64,000 nt of DNA. Origin: Ostrinia nubilalis. Lineage: Eukaryota; Arthropoda; Insecta; Lepidoptera; Crambidae. Shown one piece after another: positions 1 to 10,405 of the stretch. Numbering within the stretch: position 1 is the stretch's first letter; every line of letters begins with the position of its first letter. The notes under the pieces are model-generated. The model was given only the letters and a program-made list of their open reading frames with translations, had not been told where the DNA came from and did no database searches. The stretch is from positions 4,590,501 through 4,654,500 of the forward strand of contig NC_087105.1 in assembly GCF_963855985.1 (NCBI RefSeq), read 5' to 3'. The position numbers were made by a program, and so were the translations under genes.

Positions 1-2
1 CG

Positions 3-2183
3 GTTTCACTTGAAATTAGGGACTTATGGTTATTGTTTGAAAGTACTTTATCTTTTCTTAACAAGCTTAACATCCCACGCTGGATTTCCTGTGAGGAATC
101 GTCTATTTACGAGGTCCATGTTTTCACAGATGCATCCGAGAAGGCCTATGGAGCTTGCCTGTACATTCGATCTTACAACCCTGGCTCAAACTCGGTGCAT
201 GTTCAACTTGTGGCGTCTAGAAACCGCATAGCTCCCATAAAACCCACCACCATACCTAGACTTGAACTCTGTGGTGCGTTGTTAGGTGCAAGACTGTGTA
301 CAAAAGTAGTTAACTCGCTTACTTTGCACATAGACAAATGTAGATTTTGGTGTGACTCCACAATAGTTTTAGGTTGGCTGTCAACTCCATCTACTCAATT
401 AAAACCCTTTGTGCGAAATAGAGTCAACGAAATTCAGGAGAGTACTTGTGGTCATACCTGGAGCTACGTGCCGTCAAAGGACAACCCGGCAGATCTCGTT
501 TCACGGGGCCTAAGAGCTGACGTCATTGGCGACACCCTTCTATGGTGGTCTGGACCTTCATTTTTAACACAGAGTGAAAATGAATGGCCCGTCATGCCTA
601 ATGTCGTGAAGCGTGATCTACCTGAAGTAGCTTCTCACATCATTAGCAGTAGTGATGCTGTAGATAATGCTTGTAGTCGTAGTAGCGCTTTCTTAACCAA
701 TAACATTGACTTAACAATTATTCAATCTTTAATATCGCAATACTCAAGCTTTACTAAGTTACAGCGAGTTGTAGCCTATTTGTGTAGATTTGTTCATAAC
801 CTAAAAAATATAAATAATAAAAGGTGTGGCAATCTCTCTTTATTTGAATTGAAAGGTTCTCATGACTTAATTTTACATTGTGCTCAACTTCAGATGTTTC
901 CTAACGAATATAAATTATTGCAGTCCAAGAAGACATTGCCACACAAAAATAAATTAATTTCATTATCACCATTCTTAGATAACAATGGTCTTATTCGCGT
1001 AGGCGGGAGGCTTGATAATTCCCCCTACGACTATAACTTAAAACATCCAATCTTATTATGTGGCTCTCATTACATTACTAAACTTATCTTTCAAATGCAA
1101 CATATAAAACTTTTACATGCCGGCCCTCAATTACTTTTGGCTAGCGTTCGCCAAACCTATTGGCCTCTTAAAGGCAGAAATCTTTCAAAGCATGTTGTTA
1201 ACAAATGTGTAATTTGTTACAGACATAGAGCTCAAAATGTACAACCTGTAATGGGACAGCTACCTCTTAATAGAACACAATTAGATTTTCCATTTCAAAA
1301 CTGTAATGTTGACTATGCTGGCCCAGTTTTGATAGCCGATCGAAAGGGACGTGGTTGTAAGTTGTTGAAATCTTATCTGTGCATTTTTGTTTGTTCTGCA
1401 GTGAAGGCTGTACATTTGGAGCTTGTTACGGACCTCACCACCGAAGCTTACATGGCTGCTCTGAATCGGTTCGTGGCGCGGCGAGGCAAGCCTCAAAGCA
1501 TCACGTCCGATAATGGCACTAACTTTGTCGGTGCATCGAATGATCTTCAAAGGTTCCTTTCGAGTAATAATCTTGCATCTCATATAGCCCAGGAAGGCAT
1601 TGAATTTATTTTTACTCCTCCCTACACACCCCATTTTAATTCATTGGCCGAAGCTGCAGTCAAATCATGTAAGCATCATTTAAAAAGATTATTGCATCTC
1701 ACTCATTTCACATTCGAGGAAATGACAACTTGCCTTTGTAAAATCGAGGCCGTCCTCAATTCACGACCTCTTACCTCTCTTTCTTCTGACCCTAACGATT
1801 TTTCGGCTCTTACACCTTCCCATTTCCTAATTGGGCGACCATTGCTGACTGTACCTCACCCTCATGTGGCTGACGTCACTATCACCCGTCTGGATCGATG
1901 GAAACGCATCCAACACGTTCAGCAACACTTCTGGCGACGGTTTCATAACGAGTATGTCTCTCTGCTACAGACCAAGACGAAATGGTTGGCATCCACAGGC
2001 GAGGTCAAGCCTGGACAGCTGGTGCTCATCAAGGAGAAGACCCCGCCACTGCTCTGGTCACTAGGGCGGGTCGTGAAGACCTATCCAGGCGTGGATGGCA
2101 TCACCAGGGTGGCCGAATTGAAGACCAAGAGGGGGACCATACGTCGAGCCTTCAACTGCATCTGCCCGCTTCCACTTCATTGA
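3..2183 (+). CDS. pol: BEL/Pao retrotransposon pol, C-terminal part (RNase H, integrase)
   Basis: The reading frame is open from base 3 to a stop at 2181-2183 (726 residues) and has no internal start that matters, because the protein begins upstream of the window. Numbering from base 3, the RNase H-like domain of the Pao/A17 region carries D43 (in FTDASEKAYG), E88, D118 and D164 (NPADLVSRG). The integrase zinc-binding segment is H367/H372 with C402/C405 (CVIC). The catalytic triad is D437 (NVDYAGP), D503 (SDNGTNF) and E550 (SLAEAAVKS); D503 and E550 have 46 residues between them, the long spacing I expect in BEL/Pao. The C-terminal domain (about 630-726) has the RLDRWKRIQ..QHFWRRF and PGQLVLIKE motifs of DUF5641. 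No frameshift or stop is seen, so this is probably a young copy. The reverse transcriptase, protease and gag should lie before base 1. Confidence 0.93.
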   Translation, partial: VSLEIRDLWLLFESTLSFLNKLNIPRWISCEESSIYEVHVFTDASEKAYGACLYIRSYNPGSNSVHVQLVASRNRIAPIKPTTIPRLELCGALLGARLCTKVVNSLTLHIDKCRFWCDSTIVLGWLSTPSTQLKPFVRNRVNEIQESTCGHTWSYVPSKDNPADLVSRGLRADVIGDTLLWWSGPSFLTQSENEWPVMPNVVKRDLPEVASHIISSSDAVDNACSRSSAFLTNNIDLTIIQSLISQYSSFTKLQRVVAYLCRFVHNLKNINNKRCGNLSLFELKGSHDLILHCAQLQMFPNEYKLLQSKKTLPHKNKLISLSPFLDNNGLIRVGGRLDNSPYDYNLKHPILLCGSHYITKLIFQMQHIKLLHAGPQLLLASVRQTYWPLKGRNLSKHVVNKCVICYRHRAQNVQPVMGQLPLNRTQLDFPFQNCNVDYAGPVLIADRKGRGCKLLKSYLCIFVCSAVKAVHLELVTDLTTEAYMAALNRFVARRGKPQSITSDNGTNFVGASNDLQRFLSSNNLASHIAQEGIEFIFTPPYTPHFNSLAEAAVKSCKHHLKRLLHLTHFTFEEMTTCLCKIEAVLNSRPLTSLSSDPNDFSALTPSHFLIGRPLLTVPHPHVADVTITRLDRWKRIQHVQQHFWRRFHNEYVSLLQTKTKWLASTGEVKPGQLVLIKEKTPPLLWSLGRVVKTYPGVDGITRVAELKTKRGTIRRAFNCICPLPLH

Positions 2184-2211
2184 AGAAGATGACTCTTCAA
2201 CCCGGGGAGTA

Positions 2212-2446
2212 TGTTGGCGCTTCTCGAGTCCTCGGGCTTCATCGAGATCGATCGGCCATCATCGGCTCCGCGCGAGGCGCCGGCACACTCCGTACGTGCC
2301 CGACGCCCACTCAGCCTCACGACCGTCACCGGTGTCAGACGCGGCCCTCCCACGTAGGCGCGAACTAGCGATATATTTATAATCATTACACCTATGAAAT
2401 ACAGTCCGCCTTTAATTTATATCTAACGTCTAGTAAGACCCTAACA
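2212..2446 (+). repeat. 3' LTR of the BEL/Pao element
   Basis: The 235 bp begin TGTTGG and end CTAACA, an imperfect inverted pair typical of LTR termini. They start 28 bases after the pol stop, directly behind a short purine run (ccCGGGGAG, about 2203-2209) that can serve as the plus-strand primer. An AATAC pentamer follows at 2447-2451 and would be the right copy of a 5 bp target duplication. The left LTR is outside the window, so identity between LTRs cannot be checked. Confidence 0.8.
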
Positions 2447-2507
2447 AATACTTAAAAGTGACGTGTTTTCTGACGTGGTAAGCTGAATCCGAACTGAACT
2501 GTGTTCT

Positions 2508-2673
2508 TACCATGAGTTTACTTATGGTGTGCTTGCTAGCGAGTGCGTCAAAAATTCTATGAAAATTTTAGTTCTTGAAAGTAGCCGCTAGGGGCGGTGC
2601 ACAATCTGTCATACATTAAATGTCTTTTTTTTACGCAGTCGCTAGCGAGCACACATAACGTAAACTCATAGTA
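2508..2673. mobile_element. MITE family A, copy 1 (CTAGCGAG inverted repeat)
   Basis: A nearly palindromic 166 bp unit. The left arm ta.catgagtttac.ttatg...gcttgctagcgag is mirrored at the right end (ctcgctagcgac...taaactcatagta). The core (AGTTCTTGAAAGTA..CCGCTAGGGGCG) matches the reverse complement of the copy at 10406-10583, which defines a family of at least two members. No coding capacity. Confidence 0.75.
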
Positions 2674-2688
2674 CACACTACTGCAATT

Positions 2689-2850
2689 CCCTTACTTTAG
2701 TACGACTTTGACACTCATGTAAGCTCTTATCTTCTACTATCTTATTTGAAGTTTGGATAGACGACAGAATTAATGCAGCAGCTGCAGCAAACTTTAGTTT
2801 TAATTCTTACCAAAATAGAGCAAGAACTTTGCTTACGATTACTTCTCCAT
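2689..2850. mobile_element. Diverged fragment of MITE family F
   Basis: CTTACTTTAGTACGACTT.GACA near 2693 and CCAAAATAGAGCAAGAA near 2811 repeat, in the same order, sequences of the element at 26572-26947. It lies directly after family A copy 1. Truncated, with no clear ends. Confidence 0.5.
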
Positions 2851-5520
2851 CCTTTCTATACTATGGAAATAACGGTTTCAATTCTTTTTTATCTCGAAAG
2901 TGATGGAATATAACGCCATGGTAAAAGCTAATACACTTCCATGGCAACTGAAGAAAACTGAGCCTCGTAAAATATGTGGCAGTTGGAAAAAGAAAATAGC
3001 GACAAAAGAGCGCGGGTCGTGGTTTGTTAATAATCCTGTAAAACGACGTAAATGGACTTTTGAGCTGATGTTTTGTTGTTTCCTTTTTTTTTTTAAATAT
3101 TAGCAATTTGTAAATAAAAATTACTAATAATTCTGTTAACCCCTCGCTTCCTTACCACACGATTCGACCAGTACGGAACTTTCACCATTTGGCTATCAAG
3201 AGTTTAAGACATTAATTCTTATTGACATAATTAGTTTATTTGTACAATTAACATTTATAACTCATATTATTTAATTAAGAACTCTTATTTTACTTCTGGG
3301 TAAACATACTTAGCGGATTTTTAGTTAAGCATCTTAGATATAAAATGAGATTAAGTAATTGTACATTTCAACGAGAATTTACCTTGAAATATGAAAATCC
3401 CTAAAGTTTATTTGTCCCAATGGATGAGAGTTATTATCCCAAGCTTAAAAGTTTGGATTCCGTATCCCTAATAAAATCACGTCCAAATTGAAGGCAAATA
3501 TAACGTAGGTACAATCCTCGGTTATGATACGCATTTAATTTAATCGTTGTATTTTCTAAAGTTGTAGGTGTTAATGCAAATAGTCATTTTTTATTATTAG
3601 TTGCATGGGCAATAATTCCATGTAAATTAATGCCCAATTGATTACAATAATCAAGCCACGCCTACCACAAGTTTGAATATTATGCATTGACCAAAAAAAA
3701 ATAGGAGATATTTCACACTTCTTATGTCTATCTTATGAGTTCGAAATAAATGGACCTACATTTGAGAGCATTGTTACAAAAATATGAACTTCTGATGATC
3801 ATAATCATGTAAATTATTTCATAAATAGCAAGTGCGTCGTTTTGCCTCAAGCCCGTCGGGTGGTCCATTCAACAATTCGTTGTACATTGTGGAATTTTTC
3901 GCGAATTTTTTCTCATGTGATTTATGTCGCCTCGGTCGGCTGTCTGAAACTCGTTTACCTACTGTTTTGAAGCACGACCATTTTCTTTTGGAGAATTTTT
4001 GGCTCGGATCTCGTTGGCAGAGTAATACGAGACGCTAATGTGCAAAAAGAAGATATCTGTCACACGCTTCACCTGTTGGATCTTTCCAATCGGTTCCTAA
4101 AAACTTTTTTCTTGTTTGTTTGTGGTTTCAGGTATTTCGATTTTTGATTGTGTACTACCTGAGTTGTGTTTTTTGTTTCTCTGTGGCTTCAGGCATTTAG
4201 ATTTTCGATTGTGTGCACTAATTCCACAATAGTTAAGAACTTATTGAGTGGGATTTCCGTTTATGTGTCAAAAGAGTACCTACCTAGTTACTAACCTTCA
4301 AGTAAAAAAATCTCAACGTGTTTCTTACAGCTGAGGTCGCCTTATACTGAGGTATTTTTGAAGCTTGCCTAAACTATTCATGCTTAGGTAGATTTCGACC
4401 CTTTGGGAGTTGATCATGATAAAGTCATATTAAATGGAGTCTTAAAGAGAGTTGAAGTATACGTAACAAGAAACAAAGCTTGTTTAATCCAGTTGCATAG
4501 CGATTAAAGTAATAAAAGAAATAAAAAGGCCATCAGCCGTGTTCTACTAAAAAGGAATTTAGAAAAAGGTCGTTCGGGGAAGTCCCTCTAAACTGAGAAT
4601 CAACTTCGTAAAGTGTTGTTAGAATTAATTTGGGAATTACCATCGGCCCGCTTCGATCCTTTGAAGTTGGGCTAGAAGATTTAAAATGGATGTGAATTTA
4701 AGTTGTTTCAAAGTTTTACTTTTGAAAACTGATCAGAGAGTGTGAAGTGACTTCATGTTTGAGGATTGAGTTGCAATTTGTTTTTGAATCGTATATGACT
4801 CGTTAATGTTTGCTTTTGAATTTAAATTGTGAATTAGCCCTTTTGATTGCGTAAAGAAAGCTGGAGTCCCAAGCGCCATGCTGCGTTCGCCAAGACTTGG
4901 TTTCTTCCTCAGCAGGGTAGGTAAAGATACAAATTTGGTTCTTCCTGTTGAGGGTATTCTCGCAGAACTCTTTGACCTCAAAAAGTATGCAGTATTACAC
5001 TAGTATATTATAGCCAAGAAATTTCAGATTACTCCTCCTTCTTCAGAAAATCCAAGTATTGGACTAACCCTCCATAATCATGAAGCTTTTCATGCATGGT
5101 TTGGTATAACAGGCTTCGTTTTCGTTCGACTTTAATGTTTAATTTAATTACCTAAAACATCTGAGTAATATATGAATATCTTCTAAAATATTCACGAAAT
5201 CCCTTTAACTTCATTAGTACTTTTAATATTAAAATTTGAATGAGAAAATATTTAGATAAGTCAAAGATCTTATCTTTGGCGTACATTTCATTCGTGCAAA
5301 AGCATTTTAATATCTTGCTGTAGTTGCTTTGAAAATAAAATTAATAACGTTATCCTGTGCTTATTACATTTGCTATCTCTAAAAGTAAATGTAATAACGG
5401 AGGGAGTATGTATGTTTGGATTTGTAATTACTCGTTTAGATAGTAGACACAGATAGTACATATACGCAAAGTAACGTACCTAGTTTTTTTGACTATGAAA
5501 TTTTATGTAAAATTTCAGAC
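2851..5520. other. Unrecognised AT-rich stretch
   Basis: No repeat family or coding region recognised. Short open frames here (for example 2900-3103 and 4733-4981 on the minus strand) are low-complexity or lack any domain pattern. The least AT-rich part is 4860-4985. Confidence 0.5.
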
Positions 5521-5642
5521 TAAGACTGGGTTACACCATCTTACTTTCACTTTAACAAACGTCAAAAATCTGTCAGACTTCATACAAAAAACACCGGTTA
5601 TTGTTATAGTTGCAGTTAAAGTTAGGTGGCGGAACTCAGACT
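5521..5642 (+). mobile_element. MITE family B, copy 1
   Basis: Member of a ~122 bp family whose ends read AGGCTGGGTTGCACCATCTT and ...GGTGGTGCAACTCAGCC, with a middle containing TTGACGTTTGT.AAAG, GTCAAACTCCATACA and ACACCGGTTAT. This copy is mutated at both termini (aagactgggttacacc; ggcggaactcag). Nine copies occur in the window. Confidence 0.8.
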
Positions 5643-5703
5643 TGATGGTGCTAACTTTGCAACGAGAATGTATAGTTTAATGTGCTATTAACGAAGCGTA
5701 GGT

Positions 5704-5842
5704 ATCATCATTATCATCATTTCAGCCATAGGATGTCACAAGCTGAATGATGGGCCTCTCCCAATGATTTCCATAATGACCGGTTGGTAGCGGTCTGCAT
5801 CCAGCGTCTTCCTGCTACCTGAGAGATCGTCGGTCCACTAAC
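5704..5842 (-). mobile_element. RTE-like LINE 3' end, (GAT)n-tailed family
   Basis: On the minus strand this reads as the C-terminal coding end and tail of a LINE: GGTAGCAGGAAG, TGCAGACCGCTACCAACCGGTCATTATGGAAATCATTGG (in parts), a diverged GTGACATCCTATGGCTGAAATGATGATAATGATGATA. The same 3' end recurs at 35797, 61513, 63376 and 63707. 5'-truncated, non-functional. Confidence 0.75.
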
Positions 5843-5849
5843 TAAACGT

Positions 5850-6280
5850 GCTAATTATAAAAAATACATTTAAGTTTTAATCTTAGAAAACGTCGTTAAA
5901 GTTCCAAAGCGGACACTTTACTCCAAAAAAATTGGGTTTCCTTTAAACACCCCGAAGTTTTATCATTCCCCCGACACTGGGGTAAATCATTGACGTTAAA
6001 TAAAGAATTACTTTCTCTCTCACTGAATTAGTATTTTATTCTATAGGCCACCATTTGTCTTCTGTCGAAATAACATTGAAACATCGTGGAGATTATGAGG
6101 AGCGAAATGGGAAATATATTCTTTTGAAACGAACTCAGCCACAGAATAAGAATCTTGCAGAAGGTTTACTCGATGCTCTTGCTTAAAACCTTTAAAGCAC
6201 ACGTGTGCAACCATCCTTCGTGCAAACTTGTTTCTTTTATAATGTATCTATCTAGCATCTGCACTCTTCGGGTGGGTCTT
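5850..6280. other. Unrecognised stretch between two repeats
   Basis: No feature recognised. The sequence is unique at the resolution of reading by eye. Confidence 0.4.
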
Positions 6281-6398
6281 ATGCCCGTTTTCACCATCAA
6301 TCCCTAATTTTTAAGTGACCCCTATGGTAACACCTAACAGGAATTTGTTTTACATAGGGGTCACTTAAAACTTAGGGATTGATGGTGAAAACGGGCAT
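6281..6398. mobile_element. MITE family C, copy 1 (ATGCCCG ends)
   Basis: 118 bp with about 47 bp inverted ends: ATGCCCGTTTTCACCATCAA followed by TCCCTAATTTTTAAGTGACC, mirrored on the right. TA lies at both junctions, consistent with a Tc1/mariner-type target. Copies 2 and 3 are at 43913-44020 and 50915-51044. Confidence 0.85.
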
Positions 6399-6436
6399 AA
6401 GGCTTTTAAAGAAGGTTTGAGATGCCAACTTGGACA

Positions 6437-6500
6437 TCATTGGGTGAGGCCTATATTCAGCAGTGGACGTCCTGCGGCTAAAATGGTTGACAGTGGTGAA
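6437..6500 (+). mobile_element. Short RTE-like LINE 3' scrap
   Basis: tcattgggtgaggcctat.ttcagcagtggacgtcctgcggctaaaatg is a decayed copy of the (GAT)n-tailed LINE 3' end seen at 35797. Only the last ~60 bases survive. Confidence 0.6.
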
Positions 6501-6871
6501 TTCCGCATGGTTTAATGACGCTATATGTATATCCTACTATTATAGTTTTCTAATTTACATGTTTTTTATACATACCTACCTCAAACTAATTTAATATTAT
6601 TTTGCATAAATACCTACCTATAGGTACTACCCTTTTCCCCTCTAACATTTAGGTTTAATATAGTTTTTCTTCTGCACTTATCTTCACTATGGTTCGTTTG
6701 TCGTTAACGATATTTTCTTCCTCTTGATTCGCTGAAAAAAACTAGATAGTAAATGGAGCGTTCAATATGGATCTAGTTACAGACGTGATTCATTTAATTA
6801 GAAATATTTCTTTATTTTGGTCTTTAAAAATACCTACGCAGATGACGAATGAAAACCCTGGTAACTGTTGA

Positions 6872-7022
6872 GCTTCAACCACATCAATGAGTGCAGATCG
6901 CAATCGCCGGCGCGATCATAGGCCAATGACAGGTCGCACGACCCATGACAGTCCGCGCGGCCTGCCATTGGTCTATGATCGCGCCGGCGATGACGATCTG
7001 GACGCGTCGTTGTGGTTGAAGC
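6872..7022. mobile_element. MITE family D, copy 1 (GCTTCAACCACA ends)
   Basis: 151 bp, almost wholly palindromic: GCTTCAACCACA...AGATCG..ATCGCCGGCGCGATCATAG..CAATG.CAGG on both strands, around a short centre near 6940-6955. Unusually GC-rich for the region. A half copy is at 36515-36590. Confidence 0.8.
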
Positions 7023-7849
7023 ATTAGAGATAATACTCGCTTTAAGGATAATTAATAGATAGTGTAGAGCACTTAGACTGTACATATTTACTGTAAAATA
7101 GCGCCTATTTCAACTAGATACCGAGGTGTTTCCTAGATATATTGTGTCGTTGTCTGTGCATTCTAAGTTATGTCCTACTTATGTAGGTTGTATACTTGTG
7201 ACGAACGATGTAATATCCCTAGTTTATTACCTAGTTTAATTTCTTTTACGGGCTATCAAGTTCATTCTAGCCTACAATGCCTGGCCAAACTGGAAAACCA
7301 ATACACAAAGGTACATTATGTATCTGTCTACACTGCCGCACAATTTATAAACGCAGTAAGTACCACTTACTGCATTTATGATTGTTTTGAATATTCTGAA
7401 TCCTGACATCGCGATCTATAAGAATCAAAGACCCGTTTTTTTCTATCTATCTTAGAACGGAAGATACATATTATCATAAACGCAGTAAAGAGCAGATTGT
7501 AGGTTTCTTCACATACTATGTTAGCAGTAAGAGCACATAATAACTTAATATTACGTGAATACTTGCGCTTACTTAATTTGCTACACAGTAATAGTGCAGT
7601 ATGTGCCAATTACATCATTCTTATTATGTTTCTACAATTGTTAAGTTCACCTTGTACATAGTATATGTGCAGTAATTCCACTTAAACACACACTGATATT
7701 ATGTTTCCATAGGAAAAACAGATGACTTGTACTTAATATTAATGCAGTAATTACAATTATACTGCGTACATACTAAGGATTGTCAGAGTGCTGCCTAGGT
7801 GTTAACATGTTATGAACGCAGTGGCTGACTCTTACGTTATTGGAAGAAG

Positions 7850-8965
7850 TTGAAAACCTGTCCAAATGACAAATCTAGCCGAAGACCCAAGAGCTAGATT
7901 GACCCGTCACTATACCGAAGATATCCCAGACGTGTCTGTACGAGATTAGAATGGCTCTCAAACAGCTGAAAAACAACAAGGCACCGGGCGATGATGGAAT
8001 CACGGCTGAGCTTCTGAAATCAGGCGGATCGCCGGTACTAAAGGCTCTTTAGAAGCTATTCGATTCCGTCATCCTTGAGGGAAAAACGCCTACGGCATGG
8101 CACAGAAGTGTGGTGATACTCTTCTTCAAAAAAGGCAACAAAACCTTGTTGAAGAATTTATTTTATACCCATCTCACTTCTGATTCTGTTTTTGAGAGTC
8201 ATCATGAATGGTTTCACGCGACATCTAGCCTCCCGAACAAATCGGTTTCCGATAAGGCTTTAGTACGATAGACCACATACTTATCTATGGCAGAAAACTG
8301 AGGAGAATAATCAGCAACTTTGTCTGGCATTTGTGGTCTATGAGAAAGACTTCTCTCTTCAAGCTAGTCTCTCCAACGGTGCCAAATTTACTATAGAATA
8401 ATCGTTGAATGGCTTGTACGAATAGGCCACAATGTCAGTCCGTCTCCGGGATCAGGACTCCAGTTGCAGCGAGGGGTTAGACAGGGAGATGTGATATTTC
8501 TAAAACTGTTCACTACCACTCTGGAAGATGTTTTCAAGCTTCTGGACTGGAGCGGATTGGGCATAAATATCATCAGCGAGTACATCACCCATCTTTGATT
8601 CGCGGACGATATCGTAGTCATGGCTGAGAACGTGGAGGATCTAAGCTCAATCCTCGATTGCCTCAATAGAGCCTCTCAACAAATGGGTCTTTAATGGACA
8701 AGACAAAAATCATGTCAAATGCCGTGCTGTACCCACTCCTCTGAAGGTTGGAGACACTATGAGTTGTCTGATGGCCGCTGGGGCAGGAAAGTTCTTGAGT
8801 GGCGACCATGAGCTGGAAGACGCAGCTTGGGCAAGCCTCACACTAGGTGGACCGATGATCTGGTGAAGGTCGCGTCAGGTGCCTGTATGCGAGCGGCACA
8901 GGACCGGTCTTTGTGGAAATCCTTGGGGGAGGCCGTTGTCCAGCAGTGGACGTCTTTCGGCTGAA
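7850..8965 (+). pseudogene. Decayed RTE-type LINE reverse transcriptase
   Basis: Reading through several frames gives a recognisable RT: DPRARLTRHYTEDIPDV near 7888, then ALKQLKNNKAPGDDGITAEL at 7953, AWHRSVVILFFKKGNKT at about 8095-8145, LQRGVRQGDVI near 8465-8500, and the FADDIVVMAE catalytic box near 8600-8630. It ends in the family's typical RWTDDLVKVAS.A.MRAAQDRS and LGEAVVQQWTSFG. In-frame stops (for example TAG at 8050 and TGA at 8597) and frameshifts show it is dead. No endonuclease domain is seen, so the copy is 5'-truncated. The 3' end GCTGAAACGAACGACC matches the (ACGA)n tail of related copies at 19916, 22186, 39162 and 42002. Confidence 0.85.
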
Positions 8966-9041
8966 ACGAACGACCGAGTCTTTATTTTATTAGATTGGTA
9001 TATTTAAATTTAAGTCAAAACTCAAGCCTGTATTCGGAACG

Positions 9042-9110
9042 ACTTAGGCACCGAACAAAATTAACAATTACTAAGTCCTTTTATATCGTTCGGTGCTTAA
9101 ACTCTAGACT
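9042..9110. repeat. Short inverted repeat (GCACCGAAC)
   Basis: GGCACCGAAC at 9049 and GTTCGGTGC at about 9089 form a pair with flanking partial symmetry (gacttag / taaactc). This may be a tiny MITE remnant. Confidence 0.35.
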
Positions 9111-9179
9111 CTATTCAATTGATTTTTGTTTTTACTAGTGTATAATTACCCTAACATTGCAAAAAGAAATGCTGTGTAT

Positions 9180-9270
9180 ACCTGTAATTGAGGTCATATA
9201 CGTATCATGTGTTAAACCATGTTAAAATGTATGAACTGTATTGTGTATGTGACTTTGTTGGTGTACCTAA

Positions 9271-9305
<35 letters not shown>

Positions 9306-9307
9306 AT
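9180..9307 (+). repeat. Probable retroposon 3' tail with (AAAT)n microsatellite
   Basis: GTGACTTTGTTGGTGTACCT runs straight into about ten AAAT/AATA units (9267-9307). A tetranucleotide tail behind a short unique stretch is typical of LINE or SINE 3' ends. The body is not recognised. Confidence 0.45.
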
Positions 9308-10041
9308 TTAAGATCTAAAAGTGGGTGCCATATCTTAATTTTTGATTGAATAACAAGCGATCTCAGCAATTATTTTGTAATACTTGTTTCATTTACCCCT
9401 TGGTCATTTGGGAAAGTTCAACATGAAAGCGTTATTGGCTTATGATAAGCGCAGTATAATTGTATTATTACTGCGCATTTAAAGTTTTGATAAATTATTT
9501 TGATTCACACTCCCACTCATAAATGCAGTAAGTTGTAAAGATACGGCGCATATATTACGTTGTAAGAACTAAAATTTAAATCAATCATTTAACACATGTA
9601 CCGTAAGTAACGAAAACTACTGATAAACGCAGTAAGGAACAATCATACTGCATTCATGGGTAGTAAGTATCGAACGAAATCTTAGTTAATCCATAACATA
9701 AACAGTTTTTTAATAATTTTAAATACAAAATATTAATTAAAATACAAAAACCTCATATCAAAATAAACTTTGAGCTTAGCTCTATAAGCCCATATATTTT
9801 TTTTTACAAATATTTGCGTAACTAATTGTAGACACCCCAAAATAAAATTTCAACTTTGATCGCGTTTTTCTCGAAACTGTTCACGTGTTACTTACTGCGT
9901 TTATAAATTGTGCGGCAGTACAGGTCTGTCTATATTTCTTCATTTTAAAGACCAAAATGAAGAAATATTTTTAATTCAATGAACCACGCCTGTAACCAGA
10001 TCCCTATTGAACGCTCCATTTATTATCTAGTTTTTTTTCAG

Positions 10042-10259
10042 CGAATCAAGTGGAAGAAAATATCGTTAACGTCAAACGAACCATAGTACCTAGAGATAAG
10101 TTCAGAAGAGACCCTACACCTGTGAAAATTAGAAACCTCGTTGAAAGGTATGATTTTGAATTCCGCTACACGCAACAGTTAGTACCGCCCAGTCAAATAA
10201 TGTGTGACGTGAGGTGTCAAAATTGCGGGAATTGGCGGGTTTCAACGGATATCCAATAG
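10042..10259 (+). other. Exon-like open frame behind a strong splice acceptor
   Basis: A T-run plus CAG (10031-10041) is followed by an open frame of about 72 residues to a stop at 10257-10259. It reads ANQVEENIVNVKRTIVPRDK, then FRRDPTPVKIRNLVERYDFEF, a spacing reminiscent of helix-turn-helix domains of transposase-like proteins. The first ~65 bp belong to the right inverted end of the 6678-10107 element, and the mirrored left end also keeps an acceptor and a related frame (ANQEEENIVN.KRTIV). No ATG precedes it in frame. The function is not identified and the frame may be a captured or transposase exon. Confidence 0.3.
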
Positions 10260-10405
10260 TGCGGAACATGGATTAATACACTTTTTTAAAATATTCTATG
10301 GTTTATCTACATCCAATGATGAAATTTAATCATACGCTAGCTCTGAACACTTTTTAATGAAAGCGTTGATTCGTCGCAAAAATGTATAACCGTAAAGATC
10401 TGAGA

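Larger units (their letters stand above)
1..2446 (+). mobile_element. BEL/Pao LTR retrotransposon, 5'-truncated by the window edge
   Basis: Pol C-terminus plus the downstream LTR place the 3' part of one BEL/Pao element on the plus strand. The intact frame and clean LTR ends suggest a recent insertion compared with the decayed LINEs elsewhere in the window. Confidence 0.9.
6678..10107. mobile_element. 3.4 kb inverted-repeat element with GCAGTAA subterminal motifs
   Basis: The left end (6678-6830, continuing at about 7318-7360) is the reverse complement of the right end (about 9885-10107): both carry CTATGGTTCGTTTG, GTTAACGATATTTTCTTCC, AAATGGAGCGTTCAATA and CTGCCGCACAATTTATAAAC. A ~490 bp block at 6831-7317 interrupts the left arm. 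Between the arms lie about 13 copies of an (AA)(C/T)GCAGTAA motif in both orientations, at 7350, 7365, 7480, 7520, 7585, 7667, 7742, 7815, 9450, 9468, 9522, 9628, 9645 and 9890 (approximate). A decayed RTE LINE (7850-8965) is nested inside. No transposase is recognisable, so it is probably non-autonomous. Superfamily not assigned. Confidence 0.65.

Noticed and set aside
1281..1634. Open frame on the minus strand inside pol
   Set aside because: It lies wholly antisense to the integrase domain and has no domain pattern of its own.
4860..4985. Possible exon (less AT-rich, GGTAGGTAAAG-like donor at 4916)
   Set aside because: No conserved peptide in any frame and no matching acceptor; too weak.
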